Below are positions 6,256 through 7,462 of a stretch of DNA of 7,462 nucleotides, piece by piece (within the stretch, counting starts at the first letter, position 1; each line of letters opens with the position of its first letter). The DNA is taken from assembly GCA_030024065.1 (NCBI GenBank), contig JASEIE010000200.1, positions 1-7,462 of the forward strand, given 5' to 3'. Source of the DNA: Thermodesulfobacteriota bacterium. GTDB lineage: Bacteria > Desulfobacterota > BSN033 > UBA1163. The notes beneath the pieces were generated by a model that was not told the DNA's origin, did no database searches, and saw nothing but the letters and a program-made list of their open reading frames with translations. The position numbers and the translations under genes were made by a program.

Positions 6256-6271
6256 TTTAAAATTGCTTAAA
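6256..6271. promoter_or_regulatory. Possible LysR-type operator dyad
   Basis: TTTAAAATTGCTTAAA has perfect 5-bp arms (TTTAA / TTAAA) around six bases and includes T-N11-A pairs (6257/6269 and 6258/6270), the loose signature of LysR-type binding sites. It lies 64 nt upstream of the LysR gene, where autoregulation would act. The surroundings are AT-rich, so a chance dyad is quite possible. No convincing -35/-10 pair stands out in 6182-6335. Confidence 0.3.
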
Positions 6272-6335
6272 GTTCGCAGGAATTGCACCAATGTCAAGAT
6301 AAGAGGAAAGATTCCGAATCAAGGGATGAACAGAG

Positions 6336-7244
6336 ATGAACTTGGAATTGTTAAAAACTTTTATCGCGGTTGTTAAGCATAATAGTTTCTCGAAGGCCAG
6401 TGAGGAAGTCTTTCTGACGCAGCCTGCGGTAACAAAGCAGATAAAAATTTTGGAGAAAGAGTACAAAACAAAACTTTTTGAAAGGGAAAAGAATAAATTA
6501 TTTCTCACCGATGATGGAAAAGTTTTTTTAAATTACGCCCATCGAATCCTTGGATTATACAATGAATCCCACATTGTCATAAATGAACAAAAAGGTCAGG
6601 TGAAAGGAACCTTGATAATGGGAACTAATCTTACCCTGGGGATCTATGTGCTACCAAGATTGGTGAAGCTCTTTGGAGATATGCATCCAGACATAAAATT
6701 TGAAATGTATTTGGATAACACCGATCATGTGATCAAGGCAATCCAAAAGAGGGATGTGAGCTTTGGTTTTATTGGTAAAATTTCAGATGACGCTACCATC
6801 GTTAATCATCTTTTTTATAAGGATAGGCTTAAGGTCGTTATTAGTCCAAAATATGGTTTAAAAAAAAGAGTAGTCAGTTGGAAAGAGCTTGAGAAAATTC
6901 CTTTTATAAGTCGGGAGAAAGGTTCAGATATCCGCGGAACTTATGAAGATTGGTTTAAAGATAGGCCAGTAGAACTGACTCTAATAATGGAGCTTAACAA
7001 TACCGAGGCAATCAAATTTTCAGTCCAATGCAGATTAGGATTTTCGATCCTCCCCTGGTGCACTATTGAACAAGAAGTCCGATGGGGGCTTTTGCAGACC
7101 TTATCTGTTCCTCATTTCGATCCAATCCAACAGTTTTATATATCCTACTATAAGGGTAGGAAATTCTCTAGACATGAACAGAAATTCCTCGAATATCTCT
7201 TTAATCTCGTTGAGAAAGGCGAACTTTCAATTCCTTCCTTTTGA
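6336..7244 (+). CDS. LysR-type transcriptional regulator
   Basis: The 302 residues match the family length of about 300. The N-terminal winged helix-turn-helix spans about 1-60, with SFSKASEEVFLTQPAVTKQI (17-36) holding the recognition helix and LFEREKNKLFLTDDGK (47-62) the wing. A linker helix (about 63-88) precedes the periplasmic-binding-like effector domain (about 90-295), with GTNLTLGIYVLPRLV (96-110) at its first lobe and LGFSILPW (234-241) near the hinge. The overall pattern recalls the CysL/CbbR-like group, but I cannot assign an effector. The ATG at 6336 gives the canonical MNLELLKTFIAV start, with AAGGG about 10 nt upstream. Unlike usual LysR genes it is not divergent from its neighbour. 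Its sampled lines are near 30-40% GC, well below der-macB, and codons favour A/T endings, suggesting a different history or later acquisition. Confidence 0.93.
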   Translation: MNLELLKTFIAVVKHNSFSKASEEVFLTQPAVTKQIKILEKEYKTKLFEREKNKLFLTDDGKVFLNYAHRILGLYNESHIVINEQKGQVKGTLIMGTNLTLGIYVLPRLVKLFGDMHPDIKFEMYLDNTDHVIKAIQKRDVSFGFIGKISDDATIVNHLFYKDRLKVVISPKYGLKKRVVSWKELEKIPFISREKGSDIRGTYEDWFKDRPVELTLIMELNNTEAIKFSVQCRLGFSILPWCTIEQEVRWGLLQTLSVPHFDPIQQFYISYYKGRKFSRHEQKFLEYLFNLVEKGELSIPSF

Positions 7245-7428
7245 CACCCTGCCTTATAAAATCACAACCATTAAAAATTTACCATACCCCCCTTTTTCCA
7301 CAACTTTTGGTTATGGAGGCTATGAAATTTATGAATTTGACTTAAGTCAAAAAGTTTAAGATAAACGTATTTACGTATTTAAAATTTTCTGACATTATGA
7401 AAAATTTAACCAAAAATATTTGAAATTT
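7245..7428. other. AT-rich intergenic region
   Basis: Apart from the palindrome at 7336-7351, this stretch shows only AT-rich sequence, including a short direct repeat of ACGTATTT (7364-7371 and 7373-7380). No T-tailed hairpin terminates the LysR gene, and no supported coding frame is seen. Confidence 0.6.
7336..7365 (+). promoter_or_regulatory. Perfect 16-bp palindrome overlapping a promoter-like pair
   Basis: TTTGACTTAAGTCAAA (7336-7351) is a perfect palindrome. Its TTGACT (7337-7342, 5 of 6 to -35) is followed, after 17 nt, by GATAAA (7360-7365, 4 of 6 to -10). The geometry is that of an operator over a -35 box, possibly serving a gene beyond the window's right edge. No gene begins within the remaining 97 nt. 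The palindrome itself is certain; its role is inference. Confidence 0.4.
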
Positions 7429-7462
7429 CCCCTCACCCTTCCCTCTCCCCAGTGGGGAGAGG
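7429..7462. repeat. C/T-rich intergenic hairpin repeat (truncated by window end)
   Basis: The sequence runs CCCCTCACCC, then CCTCTCCCC (7442-7450), AGT, and GGGGAGAGG (7454-7462), a perfect 9-bp stem that can extend past the edge. The CCCTCACCC...CCCTCTCCCC...GGGGAGAGG pattern is a dispersed intergenic repeat that I recognise from many bacterial genomes. Its base composition contrasts sharply with the AT-rich sequence just before it. Confidence 0.7.

Noticed and set aside
6182..6376. GTG-start 64-residue frame between TSUP and LysR
   Set aside because: It overlaps the LysR start, has no SD or recognisable motif, and its low-complexity Lys/Asn-rich product looks like translated intergenic DNA.
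7298..7316. Hairpin CCACAAC/GTTATGG as a terminator after LysR
   Set aside because: The stem has one mismatch and a modest GC content, and no T-tract follows on either strand.
7066..7359. 97-residue frame at the end of the LysR gene
   Set aside because: It is an out-of-frame reading of the conserved LysR C-terminus that runs into AT-rich intergenic sequence.

Overview
The window reads as a chromosomal segment of a diderm (Gram-negative) bacterium. Five complete genes all lie on the + strand, and the layout includes a MacA/MacB-type tripartite exporter that only makes sense in a cell with an outer membrane. Sampled lines of the first four genes run at roughly 50-58% GC. The general look fits an uncultured Desulfobacterota/Nitrospirota-like lineage, but this is a low-confidence guess because no taxonomic marker beyond Der is present.

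Layout: 1-196 is an intergenic leader with a short-period GTCT repeat array, a compact hairpin and a good sigma70-like promoter. Next come der (197-1516, ribosome-assembly GTPase) and, with no gap at all (TAA|ATG), a MacA-like periplasmic adaptor (1517-3139). A 142-nt gap holding an inverted octamer array follows. Then come a MacB-type ATPase (3282-3968) and a MacB/FtsX-type permease (3998-5227). A 141-nt gap holding a second, larger inverted octamer array leads to a TSUP-family (TauE/SafE) membrane transporter (5369-6181). After a 154-nt gap with a small dyad lies an AT-rich LysR-type regulator gene (6336-7244). The AT-rich tail (7245-7462) carries a 16-bp perfect palindrome overlapping a promoter-like pair and ends inside a widespread C/T-rich hairpin repeat.

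Function: the adaptor, ATPase and permease should form one MacAB-like efflux or secretion pump; no TolC-like outer-membrane channel is in the window. The adaptor is unusual. Between its beta-barrel and its membrane-proximal domain it carries about 120 extra residues: three 11-residue Ser/Pro/Gln repeats, then a helical stretch with two LTxxQ motifs like those of the periplasmic chaperones Spy and CpxP. TSUP plus LysR may be a separate unit; a link to sulfur or organic-anion metabolism is only a guess from family membership.

The most striking non-genic signal is a shared design in the intergenic gaps. The two inverted arrays (3171-3250 and 5237-5350) use different 5-nt cores, TAGTC and ATCAG. 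Both repeat core+3 variable nt with an 8-bp period, both turn around through an 11-nt T-rich centre, and both continue as the reverse-complement core at the same period. In the larger array even the interruption is mirrored on both arms. A third gap (61-114) has a related 7-bp array (GTCT+3 nt) interrupted by a hairpin. I do not recognise this as a named element.
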